A stretch of DNA of 64,000 nucleotides, from positions 2,418,001-2,482,000 of the forward strand of contig NZ_CP160205.1 of assembly GCF_041080815.1 (NCBI RefSeq). Direction: 5' to 3'. The notes below the pieces were generated by a model. That model saw only the letters and a program-made list of their open reading frames with translations. It made no database searches and was not told the DNA's origin. Origin of the DNA: Mucilaginibacter yixingensis (GTDB lineage Bacteria > Bacteroidota > Bacteroidia > Sphingobacteriales > Sphingobacteriaceae). The position numbers and the translations under genes are program-made. Within the stretch, counting starts at the first letter, position 1. Each line of letters begins with the position of its first letter. This document shows, piece by piece, positions 41,835 to 51,234 of the stretch.

Positions 41835-43322
41835 TCAGTTAAACCCGCGCCTATTCTTCACCCAATTTGATTGTTCTTCTGTGACCGATGTACTCATCCC
41901 CGTCTTTTGCACTTGACCTAACAGCTGCGTTAATAAAGCCGCTGCAATCAAAGCCTCTTCATCATCAGTTTTATTTAACACATCCGGCGTAAAGTATTTC
42001 TTAACAAAGTGCGTATCAAACTTACCCGAGGTAAACGCCTCATGCTCCATCACAAAACGACCGAAACCGAGTGTGGTAGTAATACCGGTAATGGTATATT
42101 CATCAATGGCGCGAATCATTCGTTCGATGGCTTCATTACGATCAGCGCCATAGGTGATCAATTTGGCAATCATCGGGTCATAATAAATCGGGATCTCCAT
42201 GCCTTGCTCAAAACCATCATCCACACGCACACCGGGACCTTTTGGAGTGACGTATGTTTTTAGTGTGCCAATATCCGGCAGGAAATTATTAGCCGGGTCT
42301 TCAGCATAAACACGCAATTCTACGGCATGGCCTTGTATCTCCAGGTCTTCTTGTTTAAAACTGATAGGCTCTCCCCTCGCAATTCTGATTTGTTCTTTTA
42401 CCAGGTCAATCCCGGTAATCAATTCGGTGACCGGATGCTCTACCTGCAAACGAGTGTTCATTTCCAGGAAATAAAAATTCAATTGCTCATCCAGAATAAA
42501 CTCCACGGTACCCGCACCGGTATAATTAACAGACCGGGCCACATCAACCGCACAACGCCCCATTTGCTCGCGTATTTCAGGAGTTAGTACCGATGATGGC
42601 GCCTCCTCAATTACTTTCTGGTGACGACGTTGCACCGAGCATTCACGCTCAAACAAATGCACTATATTGCCGTGTGTATCGCCCAATACCTGAATTTCTA
42701 TATGCCGGGGAGAAGAAACATATCGCTCTATAAACACAGAGCCATCACCAAAGGCCGAAGTGGCTTCTGATACCGCCAACTGCATCTGCTCTTCAAAGTC
42801 TGAGGCTTGCTCTACAATACGCATCCCCTTACCCCCTCCGCCTGCTGCTGCTTTAATCAAAATAGGGAAACCTACCTCAATGGCTCGCGCTTTGGCATCT
42901 GCTACATCAGTAATAGCTTCTTCAGTACCAGGCACCATCGGAATGTTATACTTTAAAGCCGCAGCTTTGGCTGAGAGCTTGTTACCCATCACCTCCATGG
43001 CTTCAGGCGATGGGCCAATGAGAATCAAACCCTCTTTACGCACCAATTGGGCAAAAGCAGGGTTTTCTGAAAGGAAGCCGTAACCCGGATGAATAGCCTC
43101 AGCGCCCGTTGCTTTACAAGCGGCAATGATCTTCTCGCCCACCAGGTATGATTGGCTGCTTGGCGCATCACCAATATATACGGCCTCATCGGCATAGCGT
43201 ACATGCAGGGCGTCACGGTCTGCCGCTGAATATACGGCTACCGTTTGAATACCCATCTCGCGCGCTGAACGCATTACCCGCAGGGCAATCTCGCCACGGT
43301 TAGCAACCAGTATTTTCTTCAT
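41835..43322 (-). CDS. accC: biotin carboxylase (acetyl-/propionyl-CoA carboxylase subunit)
   Basis: 495 residues, slightly longer than the classical AccC (about 450). ATP-grasp enzyme carboxylating biotin on its carrier. N-domain KKILVANRGEIALRVMRSARE, ATP loop AAAGGGGKGMRIVE, bicarbonate/biotin region EMNTRLQVEHPVTE, C-domain GHAVELRVYAEDPANNF. The additional 40-residue C-terminal tail (from TDDEEALIAAALL) suggests the type paired with an acyl-CoA carboxyltransferase such as propionyl-CoA carboxylase. No accB or carboxyltransferase gene lies beside it. Confidence 0.9.
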   Translation of the reverse strand: MKKILVANRGEIALRVMRSAREMGIQTVAVYSAADRDALHVRYADEAVYIGDAPSSQSYLVGEKIIAACKATGAEAIHPGYGFLSENPAFAQLVRKEGLILIGPSPEAMEVMGNKLSAKAAALKYNIPMVPGTEEAITDVADAKARAIEVGFPILIKAAAGGGGKGMRIVEQASDFEEQMQLAVSEATSAFGDGSVFIERYVSSPRHIEIQVLGDTHGNIVHLFERECSVQRRHQKVIEEAPSSVLTPEIREQMGRCAVDVARSVNYTGAGTVEFILDEQLNFYFLEMNTRLQVEHPVTELITGIDLVKEQIRIARGEPISFKQEDLEIQGHAVELRVYAEDPANNFLPDIGTLKTYVTPKGPGVRVDDGFEQGMEIPIYYDPMIAKLITYGADRNEAIERMIRAIDEYTITGITTTLGFGRFVMEHEAFTSGKFDTHFVKKYFTPDVLNKTDDEEALIAAALLTQLLGQVQKTGMSTSVTEEQSNWVKNRRGFN

Positions 43323-43422
43323 AGATTATCAAAGTTATAATAATTGCGCACTTATCAGTAGCTACTTTACAGTTTCAAAATAGTGTAATGCCTTTAATTT
43401 ATAAATGTCTTATATTTATTTT

Positions 43423-44130
43423 ATGAAACTCAAACCTTTCCTTATTCTGGCGATTTGTACCATGGCATTGAGCAGTTGCATGAAGCCTATTATAAACCCC
43501 GACGGCAGTCTAAATATCGACAAGAACACAGGCGGCGATGGCGGATCTACACCGCTAAGTAACGCCGATACCTATCAGCCTGTTACCAAAGGCTCTACCT
43601 GGACTTACGCCGTAGCGTTGAGCGGTCAAAACTACAGCACCACAGGTACCATGACAGGCGACCGCACCATTTTTAATGGTAAAACCTATTATAACATTGC
43701 GGCAACAGCAACTCTGCAAGGTGCCGCCTCTGGCACCAGCTACTTTTACTCAAGCCAGCATGTTTACGCCAACCGTGGCACTTCAATCGTGGCAAATGTA
43801 ACGGTAGAAATGCCCTACCTGATAGATACTGTGGCTGTTGGCCATACGTGGAAAGCGCAAGTGAATGATTCTGGTGTTATTAACGGCACCCAAGGTAGGT
43901 TTGTAGGTACCATGGTAGAACGGAACATCGCCAAAACAGTTGCAGGTAAATCCTACAGCAACGTAATGCATACCCAAATTGATTTGCAATACAACGTACA
44001 GGGCACGTTTCAAAGCTTTGGCACTTATGATTATTATATTGCCAAAGGTGTAGGCGTAATTGAACTGGACGCAAGCGCATTTGGCATGACCATTAGTAAT
44101 GAAGTATTGACCAGTTACAGCATCAAATAA
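43423..44130 (+). CDS. lipoprotein, unknown function
   Basis: 235 residues from MKLKPFLILA (43423), lipobox ending at Cys19 (ALSSCMKP). A short Asp/Gly linker (IDKNTGGDGGS) is followed by a beta-rich domain with TKGSTWTYAVALSGQNYST, TMTGDRTIFNGKTYYN and YDYYIAKGVGVIELD. The phrase 'GSTWTY...GxGVIEL' is frequent in Bacteroidota surface lipoproteins of unknown role. Single gene, convergent with the VOC gene with a 1-base gap. Confidence 0.7.
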   Translation: MKLKPFLILAICTMALSSCMKPIINPDGSLNIDKNTGGDGGSTPLSNADTYQPVTKGSTWTYAVALSGQNYSTTGTMTGDRTIFNGKTYYNIAATATLQGAASGTSYFYSSQHVYANRGTSIVANVTVEMPYLIDTVAVGHTWKAQVNDSGVINGTQGRFVGTMVERNIAKTVAGKSYSNVMHTQIDLQYNVQGTFQSFGTYDYYIAKGVGVIELDASAFGMTISNEVLTSYSIK

Positions 44131-44131
44131 T

Positions 44132-44497
44132 TCACATTGCAATTACAATCCGGAAGCCATCAGGGTCAGTAAAAGTGCGACCATTATTGTTCCAATAAGG
44201 ATTTTTTGCAACAACCTCGGCTATATCGGCACGCCTGAATCGGTCTAAGATTTGGTTTCTTTCTTTTTCAGTGTCAGGATAAAACACCAGCAGATCGTCG
44301 TCATCAGGCTGATGTATTGGCGCCTCTGCCGATGTAGTAAACTCCAGATGCCATGCTGCATGGGGTATTCCTATAAATACACCATCATAACCGGCATGGT
44401 CTTTAAATTCGCCCAACAACTGAAGGCCCAGTAATTGGGTATAAAAATCTATTATTGGCTGGAGATGATCTGTATGCCGTGCGGTGCGGAGTTTCAT
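44132..44497 (-). CDS. VOC-family (glyoxalase/dioxygenase-fold) protein
   Basis: 121 residues, two VOC modules: TARHTDHLQPIIDFYTQLLGL at the start and GRTFTDPDGFRIVIA at the end. Metal-ligand positions His (in HTDH) and Glu (WHLEF) are partly kept; the final Glu is replaced in FRIVIA, so it may be a non-metal binding-type VOC protein. Ligand unknown. Confidence 0.75.
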   Translation of the reverse strand: MKLRTARHTDHLQPIIDFYTQLLGLQLLGEFKDHAGYDGVFIGIPHAAWHLEFTTSAEAPIHQPDDDDLLVFYPDTEKERNQILDRFRRADIAEVVAKNPYWNNNGRTFTDPDGFRIVIAM

Positions 44498-44591
44498 AAG
44501 GTATAGTTTACTTAAAAATTAATCAAAAGTAAAGTTGTAACATTAAATCTGTACCTTCATCTAATCCCTAAAAATATAACTGATCTCATAA

Positions 44592-45497
44592 ATGCTAAGT
44601 ATCCGCAATATTGTCAAACAATACGCCGGGCACCGTGCGCTTAGCGATGTAAGCCTGGAAGTAGAAAGCGGACAGGTTTACGGTCTGTTAGGACCCAATG
44701 GCGCCGGGAAAACCTCCCTCATCCGTATCATTAACCAAATTACCGCACCAGACTCTGGCCAGGTACTGATTAATGGCGAGAAACTCAACCAAAGTCATAT
44801 TGAAAAGATAGGTTACATGCCCGAAGAACGTGGTCTCTATAAAAAAATGGAGATTGGCGAGCAAATGATCTACCTGGCCCGACTAAAAGGTATGAGCCGC
44901 GAAGATGCCCGCAAGCGACTGAAATACTGGTTTGAGAAACTAAGCATGGAAGCCTGGTGGAACAAAAAGGTTGAAGAGCTATCTAAAGGCATGCAGCAAA
45001 AAGCCCAGTTTGTGGCCACCATACTGCACGATCCTGAACTGATTATTCTTGATGAACCATTTAGCGGTTTTGACCCGGTTAACGCCGAGTTAATTAAAGA
45101 CGAGATTTTGGAACTAAACCGAAAAGGCGCCACCATTATCTTCTCTACCCACCGTATGGAATCGGTAGAAGAACTATGTGATGCCATTGCGCTGATTGAT
45201 CGTTCGCATAAAATCTTAGACGGCCGGGTTAAGGATATCCGTAATTCATACCGGGACGATACCTACCTGATTGAATACGTAGGCAACAAGCTTGACTTTG
45301 ATGGTACACAACCATTTCAATTATTAGACGAGGTGGCCGGCGAAGATAGTTTTACCATCCGCATAAAACTCAACGGTACTACATCAAACGATGTGCTGCA
45401 ATACCTTATTCCTAAGGCACGCATTCAGTTGTTACAGGAAGTGATACCGGGGATGAACGAGATATTTATTAAGAAAGTAACCGAAATGAACCGATAA
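44592..45497 (+). CDS. ABC transporter ATP-binding protein (NatA/YhaQ-like)
   Basis: 301 residues. Walker A GLLGPNGAGKTSLIR (about 32-46), Q-loop region, signature LSKGMQQKAQ, Walker B LIILDEPFSGFDP, H-loop FSTHRMES. The 75-residue C-terminal extension (from RNSYRDDTYLIEY) is the regulatory domain DUF4162 typical of NatA/YhaQ Na+ or drug exporter ATPases. Three bases before the permease gene, forming a two-gene exporter. Confidence 0.92.
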   Translation: MLSIRNIVKQYAGHRALSDVSLEVESGQVYGLLGPNGAGKTSLIRIINQITAPDSGQVLINGEKLNQSHIEKIGYMPEERGLYKKMEIGEQMIYLARLKGMSREDARKRLKYWFEKLSMEAWWNKKVEELSKGMQQKAQFVATILHDPELIILDEPFSGFDPVNAELIKDEILELNRKGATIIFSTHRMESVEELCDAIALIDRSHKILDGRVKDIRNSYRDDTYLIEYVGNKLDFDGTQPFQLLDEVAGEDSFTIRIKLNGTTSNDVLQYLIPKARIQLLQEVIPGMNEIFIKKVTEMNR

Positions 45498-45500
45498 GCC

Positions 45501-46814
45501 ATGAATAAAATTTTACTCATTATACAACGCGAATATCTATCGCGCGTTCGCAAAAAAGCATTCCTGGTAATGACCTTTGCCGTGCCCGGCCTGGTATTGG
45601 TTGCTTATGCACTAGCCTTCTTTTTGATTAAGAACAAAGAAGGACAAGATATATCGATAGTTAATGTAGCTGATCAAAGTGGTGTGTTCGCCCATCAGTT
45701 TAAAGATACCAAACTTGTAAAATTTACTGTGGCCGACAAGCCTGTGGCCGAGCTAAAAAAAGACCTGAAGGATAATCCGAGTCTATTTGTACTGGAAATT
45801 CCGCAAACTTATAGCGGAAAGAGCGGTGTTCACCTTTATTCATCAACCAAGCCAAGCTTGGTTTTAAGCGAAGAGATTGACAACCAGATGGAAAAGATCT
45901 CTAATAATGACCAAATGGTTAAAGCGCACATTGATACGGCCAAACTTTACAAAATAGACAGCAAGATTTCTATAGACACGAAACAAATTACCGCCGAGGG
46001 TGAAAAAGATGCCGGTGTAGGTACAGCCATGGGCTTTTCTATTGCCGGCGCTATTTTGGTATATATGTCTTTATTTATTTATGGCGCACAGGTAATGCGG
46101 GGAGTAATAGAAGAGAAAACGAACCGGATTATAGAAGTGATTGTTTCTTCTGTAAAACCATTCCAGCTGATGCTCGGTAAGATTATTGGCGTTGGCATGG
46201 TTGGCCTGACCCAGTTTTTACTTTGGATCGTGCTTTCTACCGCGGTAACTTATGTAGCCGCCAACATGTTTTCAAATAACAAGGCATCAGTAAAAACCGA
46301 AAAAACCACCGGCGTAAGCGCAGCTTTACAACAAAGCGCTAAACCGCAAAACCCGGTTGGGCAAATGCTCTCTAAGTTAGACAATAGTAACTGGGGTAAA
46401 GAATTGGGCGCTTTTGCGTTCTACTTCCTTACCGGTTACCTGCTTTATAGTGCATTGTTTGCGGCGGTCGGTTCGGCAGTAGATAGTGAAACCGAGACGC
46501 AGCAATTTATGATGCCCATAACGATGCCGCTGCTGTTTACCTATATTATATCAGTTACATACCTGTTTCAGGCGCCAAACAGTAATCTGGCGGTATGGTT
46601 GTCTATGATCCCTTTTACGGCACCGGTAGTAATGATGATCCGTATGCCGTTTGACCCGCCTATGTGGCAAATTGCTCTGTCTGCATTTATGATGATAGTT
46701 GGCTTTTTGTTCACCACCTGGGTGGCTGCCCGCATTTACCGTGTTGGTATTTTGATGTATGGCAAAAAGACCAGCTATAAAGAAATGAAAAAGTGGTTTT
46801 TCTATAAAGAGTAA
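45501..46814 (+). CDS. ABC transporter permease (NatB/YhaP-like)
   Basis: 437 residues. ABC-2 type: one N-terminal membrane segment (about 21-42, with RVRKKAFLVMTFAVPGLVLV), a large extracytoplasmic domain (43-165), then five more segments from about 175, including GVIEEKTNRIIEVIVSSVKPFQLMLGKI (the ABC-2 amphipathic signature). Same architecture as NatB/YhaP, which export Na+ or hydrophobic compounds. Substrate unknown. Terminator follows at 46843-46877. Confidence 0.9.
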   Translation: MNKILLIIQREYLSRVRKKAFLVMTFAVPGLVLVAYALAFFLIKNKEGQDISIVNVADQSGVFAHQFKDTKLVKFTVADKPVAELKKDLKDNPSLFVLEIPQTYSGKSGVHLYSSTKPSLVLSEEIDNQMEKISNNDQMVKAHIDTAKLYKIDSKISIDTKQITAEGEKDAGVGTAMGFSIAGAILVYMSLFIYGAQVMRGVIEEKTNRIIEVIVSSVKPFQLMLGKIIGVGMVGLTQFLLWIVLSTAVTYVAANMFSNNKASVKTEKTTGVSAALQQSAKPQNPVGQMLSKLDNSNWGKELGAFAFYFLTGYLLYSALFAAVGSAVDSETETQQFMMPITMPLLFTYIISVTYLFQAPNSNLAVWLSMIPFTAPVVMMIRMPFDPPMWQIALSAFMMIVGFLFTTWVAARIYRVGILMYGKKTSYKEMKKWFFYKE

Positions 46815-46842
46815 ACCTCCCTCCCGCTAAAAAACTTTATCG

Positions 46843-46877
46843 AATAGCGATGCGTAAAACCCATCGCTATTTTTTTT
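46843..46877 (+). terminator. terminator of the ABC exporter operon
   Basis: AATAGCGATG (46843-46852) / CATCGCTATT (46862-46871) followed by T-run to 46877. Confidence 0.85.
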
Positions 46878-46922
46878 GAAAACATATATTTGAAAAACTA
46901 AGTTACTTACCATACAACTGAT

Positions 46923-47876
46923 ATGACTAACGCCGAACAAACCAACACCACCAAAGGTCCCGTAGCTGTGATGGATCTGGGCACCAATACTTTTCACCTG
47001 TTGATTGCAGACGGACAAGGCAGCAATTACCAGGAGCTGGTGCATATAACCGAACCAGTGAAACTGGGCCAGGGTGGCATTAACAAGGGCGTTATACAAC
47101 CCGATGCGTTTGAACGAGGCATTACAACTATGAATCGTTTTGGCGATCATATCAAACAGCATCATGTAAAAGCGGTGAAAGCCATGGCCACATCGGCCAT
47201 GCGCAGCACATCCAACGGGCCAGATTTTATTGCGCAGGTTAAGCAAAACACCGGCATTGAAATAGAGATAATTGACGGCAACGCCGAAGCCGCTTACATT
47301 TACCAGGGTGTAAATGCGTCGGGGTGTTTAGGTAATGAGCGATCTCTTATCTTGGATATCGGCGGTGGTAGCGTAGAGTTTATTATCTGTAATAACGAAC
47401 GGATTTACTGGAAACAAAGCTTTGAAATTGGCGCAGCCAGGCTGATGGACAAATTTCACCAAACAGACCCCATTCCTGCTGATTGTATTGGTGAGTTAAA
47501 CGAGTACCTGGAAGCAACCTTGCAACCATTATTTGAAGCGGCCAAGCAAATGCCGGTAAGTAGAGTGGTTGGCTCATCAGGTGCATTTGAAACTTTTGCT
47601 GAGGTGATTGAACTGGAAAAAGGCAACCCATTTGATCTGAAAACGCTGAAATGTATGGAGTTTGAAGAAGATGATTTTATCGCCCTCACCTCACGCCTTA
47701 TTGCTTCATCTCACCAGGAACGCGCGGTCATCAAGGGCATCATTCCGCTACGGGTGGATATGATTGTTTCGGCATCGCTGGTAACTCGCTACGTAATGCA
47801 TAAATTAGGTATACATCAGGTAGCTATGACCACCTGGGCTTTAAAAGAAGGTGTGTTGGTTGGTTTGCTAAGTTAG
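46923..47876 (+). CDS. ppx: Ppx/GppA-family phosphatase (exopolyphosphatase-like)
   Basis: 317 residues, only the two actin-like ATPase domains, without the C-terminal HD part of E. coli Ppx, which is usual in Bacteroidota. VAVMDLGTNTFHLLIAD (phosphate 1), SAMRSTSNG, IIDGNAEAAYIYQGV, LILDIGGGSVEFIIC (phosphate 2), VVGSSGAFETFAE. Hydrolyses polyphosphate or pppGpp. TATATTTG -7-like box at 46885-46892. Confidence 0.88.
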   Translation: MTNAEQTNTTKGPVAVMDLGTNTFHLLIADGQGSNYQELVHITEPVKLGQGGINKGVIQPDAFERGITTMNRFGDHIKQHHVKAVKAMATSAMRSTSNGPDFIAQVKQNTGIEIEIIDGNAEAAYIYQGVNASGCLGNERSLILDIGGGSVEFIICNNERIYWKQSFEIGAARLMDKFHQTDPIPADCIGELNEYLEATLQPLFEAAKQMPVSRVVGSSGAFETFAEVIELEKGNPFDLKTLKCMEFEEDDFIALTSRLIASSHQERAVIKGIIPLRVDMIVSASLVTRYVMHKLGIHQVAMTTWALKEGVLVGLLS

Positions 47877-47877
47877 C

Positions 47878-48183
47878 TTAATGGACTGCAAATGCCCCCA
47901 CGCAAGTGGCAAAACCAATTCCCGCTATTAATAAGCCTGCTATGGCCCATTCCCACTTTCTGGCAAACGGTGCTATTAGTATGCATAAAATTGCGTGGCC
48001 AATCAGTATAACTGCATCATAAATAAGGCCCTCTTCTCCACCAACAACCGCGCGGAAAATTATGGTATAACCAGCCATAACAAGCAAGTTTATCCCCACA
48101 ATTTTCATATTTGTTTTTGATTTGTTCTCAGGCGATGGTGGAAACGGGGTATTTTCTGATTGCTGATCGTTTTGACTTTCCAT
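47878..48183 (-). CDS. small membrane protein at the end of the radical SAM/Lgt-like operon
   Basis: 101 residues: a Ser/Pro/Asn-rich cytosolic N-terminus (about 1-25), then three to four hydrophobic segments (27-46, 50-71, 78-99). No family recognised. Starts two bases after the radical SAM stop, so belongs to the same transcript. A membrane partner of the two enzymes upstream is plausible but unproven. Confidence 0.65.
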   Translation of the reverse strand: MESQNDQQSENTPFPPSPENKSKTNMKIVGINLLVMAGYTIIFRAVVGGEEGLIYDAVILIGHAILCILIAPFARKWEWAIAGLLIAGIGFATCVGAFAVH

Positions 48184-48185
48184 AG

Positions 48186-49583
48186 CTATATGGCCATTTC
48201 GTTTTTAATTTGGTTCAGATAGTTCACTTTATCATCGCGATAAAACAAGTTCATGGTTTCAAACGGAATGATATTCAAGTCTTTATTTACAATATGCACG
48301 CATGATTTTTTTATGGCACGCACATCAAAATTATGCGCATCAATAAACTGCATAATAATTACACGGAACAGATTATCATAAGCCAGTCCGGGCGCATCAA
48401 TCTCAGGCAGGCAGCACATAATGGAATTGAGATGTTCCTGCGCTTTATCAACTGAGTTACCTGTGCTAAACATATTGATCAGGTGCATTTTCAAACGTTC
48501 GTCCTGCTCATACACGATGGTATTTTTGGAGTTATCCAGCAAATCATTCGGGTTGATCATCCGCGTAAGCGGGAACACCTGTCCGCCTAGTTTTAGTGCA
48601 TATCCCATTACCAGCGCATCCGGATTGCAAGGCACCGGCAGCAGGTCATCGCTATTGAAAATATCACTTTGTTCCAAAATGGCAGAGCGCACTTCGGTCA
48701 GGGTGTATCGATCTGACTGTGTTTCAAAATTATCCAATCGACCCGCCTCCTGTGTTGGTTGGAAAGTTACCCCACGCACACAACGCTGTTGAAGCCCATA
48801 TTCAATAATCTCACCTATCTCATCGGTATTCAAACCTTTCTGTAGAGTAACTACCAGTGTGGTGGAGAGATTATATTTATTGAGATTTTCAATCGCTTTA
48901 CGTCTCACTTCGCGCAGATCTTCGCCACGCAGTTGCTCCAGGGCTTCCTTTTTAAATGAGTCAAACTGCAGGTAGATCTCAAAATCGGGCATGTAGGTTG
49001 CCAGCCGCTTTACAAACTCCTCGTCTTTAGCTATGCGGATGCCGTTTGTATTGACCATCAGGTGCCTGATGGGTTTTGTTTTGGCAATATCCAGAATCTC
49101 AAAAAACTGCGGATGCACGGTGGGCTCTCCCCCACTAATCTGTACCACATCTGGCTGCCCCTCGTTGCGCACTATCACATCGAGCATTTGCTCTATTTCT
49201 TCTAAGGTACGATGACGGCCATAATGCGGCGATGACATGGCGTAGCAGGTCGGACAAGTCAGGTTACAACGATCGGTCACCTCAACAATGGTTAAGCACG
49301 AGTGCTGCTCATGATCCTGACACAAGCCGCAATCATACGGACAGCCGTAATGCGTTTTGGTATTAAAACGCAAAGGCATTTCGCTGCGCTTGGCGTAGTT
49401 GCGGCAGTTCTTATAATATTCTATATCGGTAGCTATCAGCACTTTCTCCCGGCCGTGTTGCGGGCAGTTTTTCAGCATGTAGACCTTGCTGTCTTCAAAC
49501 ACAATTTTGGCGTCAACCCGCTTTAAACAGGTTGAACAAATACTTACGGTAAAATCATAGTAGATGTACGGACGTTCGGGCAT
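48186..49583 (-). CDS. radical SAM protein resembling tetraether-lipid synthase (Tes/MJ0619-like)
   Basis: 465 residues. N-terminal Cys-rich part: C16-x2-C19 (SICSTCLK), C40 (KNCPQHG) and C81-x3-C85-x2-C88 (GCPYDCGLC), then the radical SAM cluster site C106-x3-C110-x2-C113 (RCNLTCPTC), ISGGEPTVHP and a TIM-barrel half. This exact order, rubredoxin-like pair, GCPYDCGLC, then RCNLxCPxC, is what I recall of the archaeal Tes/MJ0619 group, which couples lipid alkyl chains. The C-terminal 150 residues hold further Cys (PCNPD, IMCCLPE, KSCVHIV). It overlaps the Lgt-like gene by 29 bases. Confidence 0.85.
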   Translation of the reverse strand: MPERPYIYYDFTVSICSTCLKRVDAKIVFEDSKVYMLKNCPQHGREKVLIATDIEYYKNCRNYAKRSEMPLRFNTKTHYGCPYDCGLCQDHEQHSCLTIVEVTDRCNLTCPTCYAMSSPHYGRHRTLEEIEQMLDVIVRNEGQPDVVQISGGEPTVHPQFFEILDIAKTKPIRHLMVNTNGIRIAKDEEFVKRLATYMPDFEIYLQFDSFKKEALEQLRGEDLREVRRKAIENLNKYNLSTTLVVTLQKGLNTDEIGEIIEYGLQQRCVRGVTFQPTQEAGRLDNFETQSDRYTLTEVRSAILEQSDIFNSDDLLPVPCNPDALVMGYALKLGGQVFPLTRMINPNDLLDNSKNTIVYEQDERLKMHLINMFSTGNSVDKAQEHLNSIMCCLPEIDAPGLAYDNLFRVIIMQFIDAHNFDVRAIKKSCVHIVNKDLNIIPFETMNLFYRDDKVNYLNQIKNEMAI

Positions 49584-50373
49584 AGGTTTTTATAAGGCGT
49601 TTAGGGAACAGAAATACTTTATAATAATAAACAATTCCGGCCACACAAACCAACTGAATTACCGACAGACCGAAGGAAAAGAAATAATCAGGCTTAATAA
49701 ATTCTACCAATAACCTGAATACCAGATAAGCCGACAGCAAGAGTTTAAACCGTGCCCCATCAGCCAGTTTGTACCTGTGTTCTATCAATAAAAGGGCGAG
49801 CCAAAGCCCCATCCAAAAAAGTATTTCATAAAGATTAGTAGGATGGCGATGTACTCCGTCGCCAAAATCAATCCCCCAGGGCAAGCTGGTAGCGTTACCA
49901 TAGGTGCCATCCCCTAAACCGGCCAGAAAACATCCTGTTCTGCCGATAATCATAGCCAGAATAAGTGGATACACCATCAAATCGCCCGAAGATGGTTTTA
50001 CACCGATGGCTTTTTTGGTCAATTCAACTGCAACCAATCCGCCTAAAAAACCGCCGGTGATGGTTTTATTAGCTATCAGGTAAACCAGATCAAACTTAAA
50101 CTCGTTGGGCTTTTCCAGTACTCCTACCAAATGCGCCCCAATGATGGCGCCAAAAGCAGCACCGCAAAAAATAATGAGCCGGTTGGCCTCACTTATAACA
50201 TCAACAGTTTTGCGGCGCAGATAAGCATAATAACGATATCCCAGAAAATAAGCCAGGGTTTCGCAAATCAGGTGCGCGGGGATGGACGATTTGCCCAAGG
50301 GAATATCTACAGGAAAGTGCAAGGCGGCTAAATTATATACAGCTAATATAACCAGTGCTATAACTTGCCACAA
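49555..50373 (-). CDS. divergent Lgt-family (prolipoprotein diacylglyceryl transferase-like) membrane protein
   Basis: 272 residues, about seven membrane helices. Lgt landmarks: GRTGCFLAGLGDGTYG (144-159; Lgt signature GRxGN), RHPTNLYE (176-183; Lgt HPxQLYE), and KTITGGFLGG (103-112) at the place of the essential His-Gly-Gly of canonical Lgt, where Thr105 stands instead of His and Cys148 replaces the signature Asn. So it probably is not the housekeeping lipoprotein enzyme but a paralogue acting on phosphatidylglycerol or a related lipid. Tightly coupled (29-base overlap) to the radical SAM gene. Confidence 0.82.
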   Translation of the reverse strand: MWQVIALVILAVYNLAALHFPVDIPLGKSSIPAHLICETLAYFLGYRYYAYLRRKTVDVISEANRLIIFCGAAFGAIIGAHLVGVLEKPNEFKFDLVYLIANKTITGGFLGGLVAVELTKKAIGVKPSSGDLMVYPLILAMIIGRTGCFLAGLGDGTYGNATSLPWGIDFGDGVHRHPTNLYEILFWMGLWLALLLIEHRYKLADGARFKLLLSAYLVFRLLVEFIKPDYFFSFGLSVIQLVCVAGIVYYYKVFLFPKRLIKTYARTSVHLL

Positions 50374-50376
50374 CCA

Positions 50377-51105
50377 TCAACCGAAAATCTTTTTAACCGG
50401 GCGTTTGACAAAACGGTAATACCAGCGTTTGTAAAATGGGGCACGCACTACAACAACCCCTCCCAACATTGCCCTTCTTTCATCCATTTTAACGTCGTAA
50501 TAATTGTTGGTGGTAATTGGGGTAACTAACTGATTGTATCCGATATAATCAAACTCGAGTGTCTTTGCATCTTGAGGTACTGTAATTTGAAACCTGCCAT
50601 TTACGTCAGTAGCTACAGCGGTATTAGTACCTGGTAGTTTTACGGTAACTCCTATTAATGGCTGTCTGTTATCACTAACACATCCGGTAAGCATGCGATT
50701 TTTTGAAGAATGCACAGGCCCTGCAACCTTTCCCAACATAATTGTTTTTGGTGTGGCTATTGTGTCACTTTGTTCTTGAGCAGGTTTGTCCTGCGCCTGT
50801 GCTTTGAACAAAGGAAGCATGCTGGTTAACGCACCTGCAATGGCCAGCTTTTTCCACCAGCTTGCCTGTTGTAGATTTTGAGCATACAGTTTATTGTTGA
50901 CCGTATTAAACTGCATGGCATCAAATTTACCGCATACATTATGCGTGCCGGAGAGGTAATTAATCACCTGCTGATCGGTCATTACAGAGAAGTCTATTAC
51001 CGTTTTAGCGCAGCTTTGGCAAAAACGGCCTTGTTCCTCCTTCTTCATGTTGTCCCATTGTTCATGACAGGGTTGCGGGATGCTGATGTGTTTAATGGCT
51101 TGCAT
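50377..51105 (-). CDS. membrane protein with Cys-rich N-terminus and carboxypeptidase-regulatory-like domain
   Basis: 242 residues. N-terminal cytosolic segment with C13, FCQSC (about 28-32) and a later Cys, forming a likely metal site (PCHEQWDNM, GRFCQSCAKTV). One membrane segment at about 86-101 (KKLAIAGALTSMLPLF). Residues about 135-205 form a CarboxypepD_reg-like beta-sandwich (GCVSDNRQPLIGVTVKLPGT, TDVNGRFQITVP, FDYIGY). The type is common in Bacteroidota and of unknown role. First gene of the operon, three bases before the Lgt-like gene. Confidence 0.75.
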   Translation of the reverse strand: MQAIKHISIPQPCHEQWDNMKKEEQGRFCQSCAKTVIDFSVMTDQQVINYLSGTHNVCGKFDAMQFNTVNNKLYAQNLQQASWWKKLAIAGALTSMLPLFKAQAQDKPAQEQSDTIATPKTIMLGKVAGPVHSSKNRMLTGCVSDNRQPLIGVTVKLPGTNTAVATDVNGRFQITVPQDAKTLEFDYIGYNQLVTPITTNNYYDVKMDERRAMLGGVVVVRAPFYKRWYYRFVKRPVKKIFG

Positions 51106-51201
51106 AATTTATGGTCTTAATGAGTTGATTTATCATTAAGATGCCGTAGCTGCCACCATTCCATAAACTTGATAATATTTTTTCGGCCCGTTTGGTAACA
51201 A

Positions 51202-51229
51202 AAAACCCCGGATGATTGTCCGGGGTTTT
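51202..51229 (-). terminator. terminator of the metal/respiration operon
   Basis: CCCCGGA (51206-51212) / TCCGGGG (51219-51225) flanked by A5 and T4. On the minus strand it ends the cytochrome c gene. Confidence 0.85.
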
Positions 51230-51234
51230 ACTGT

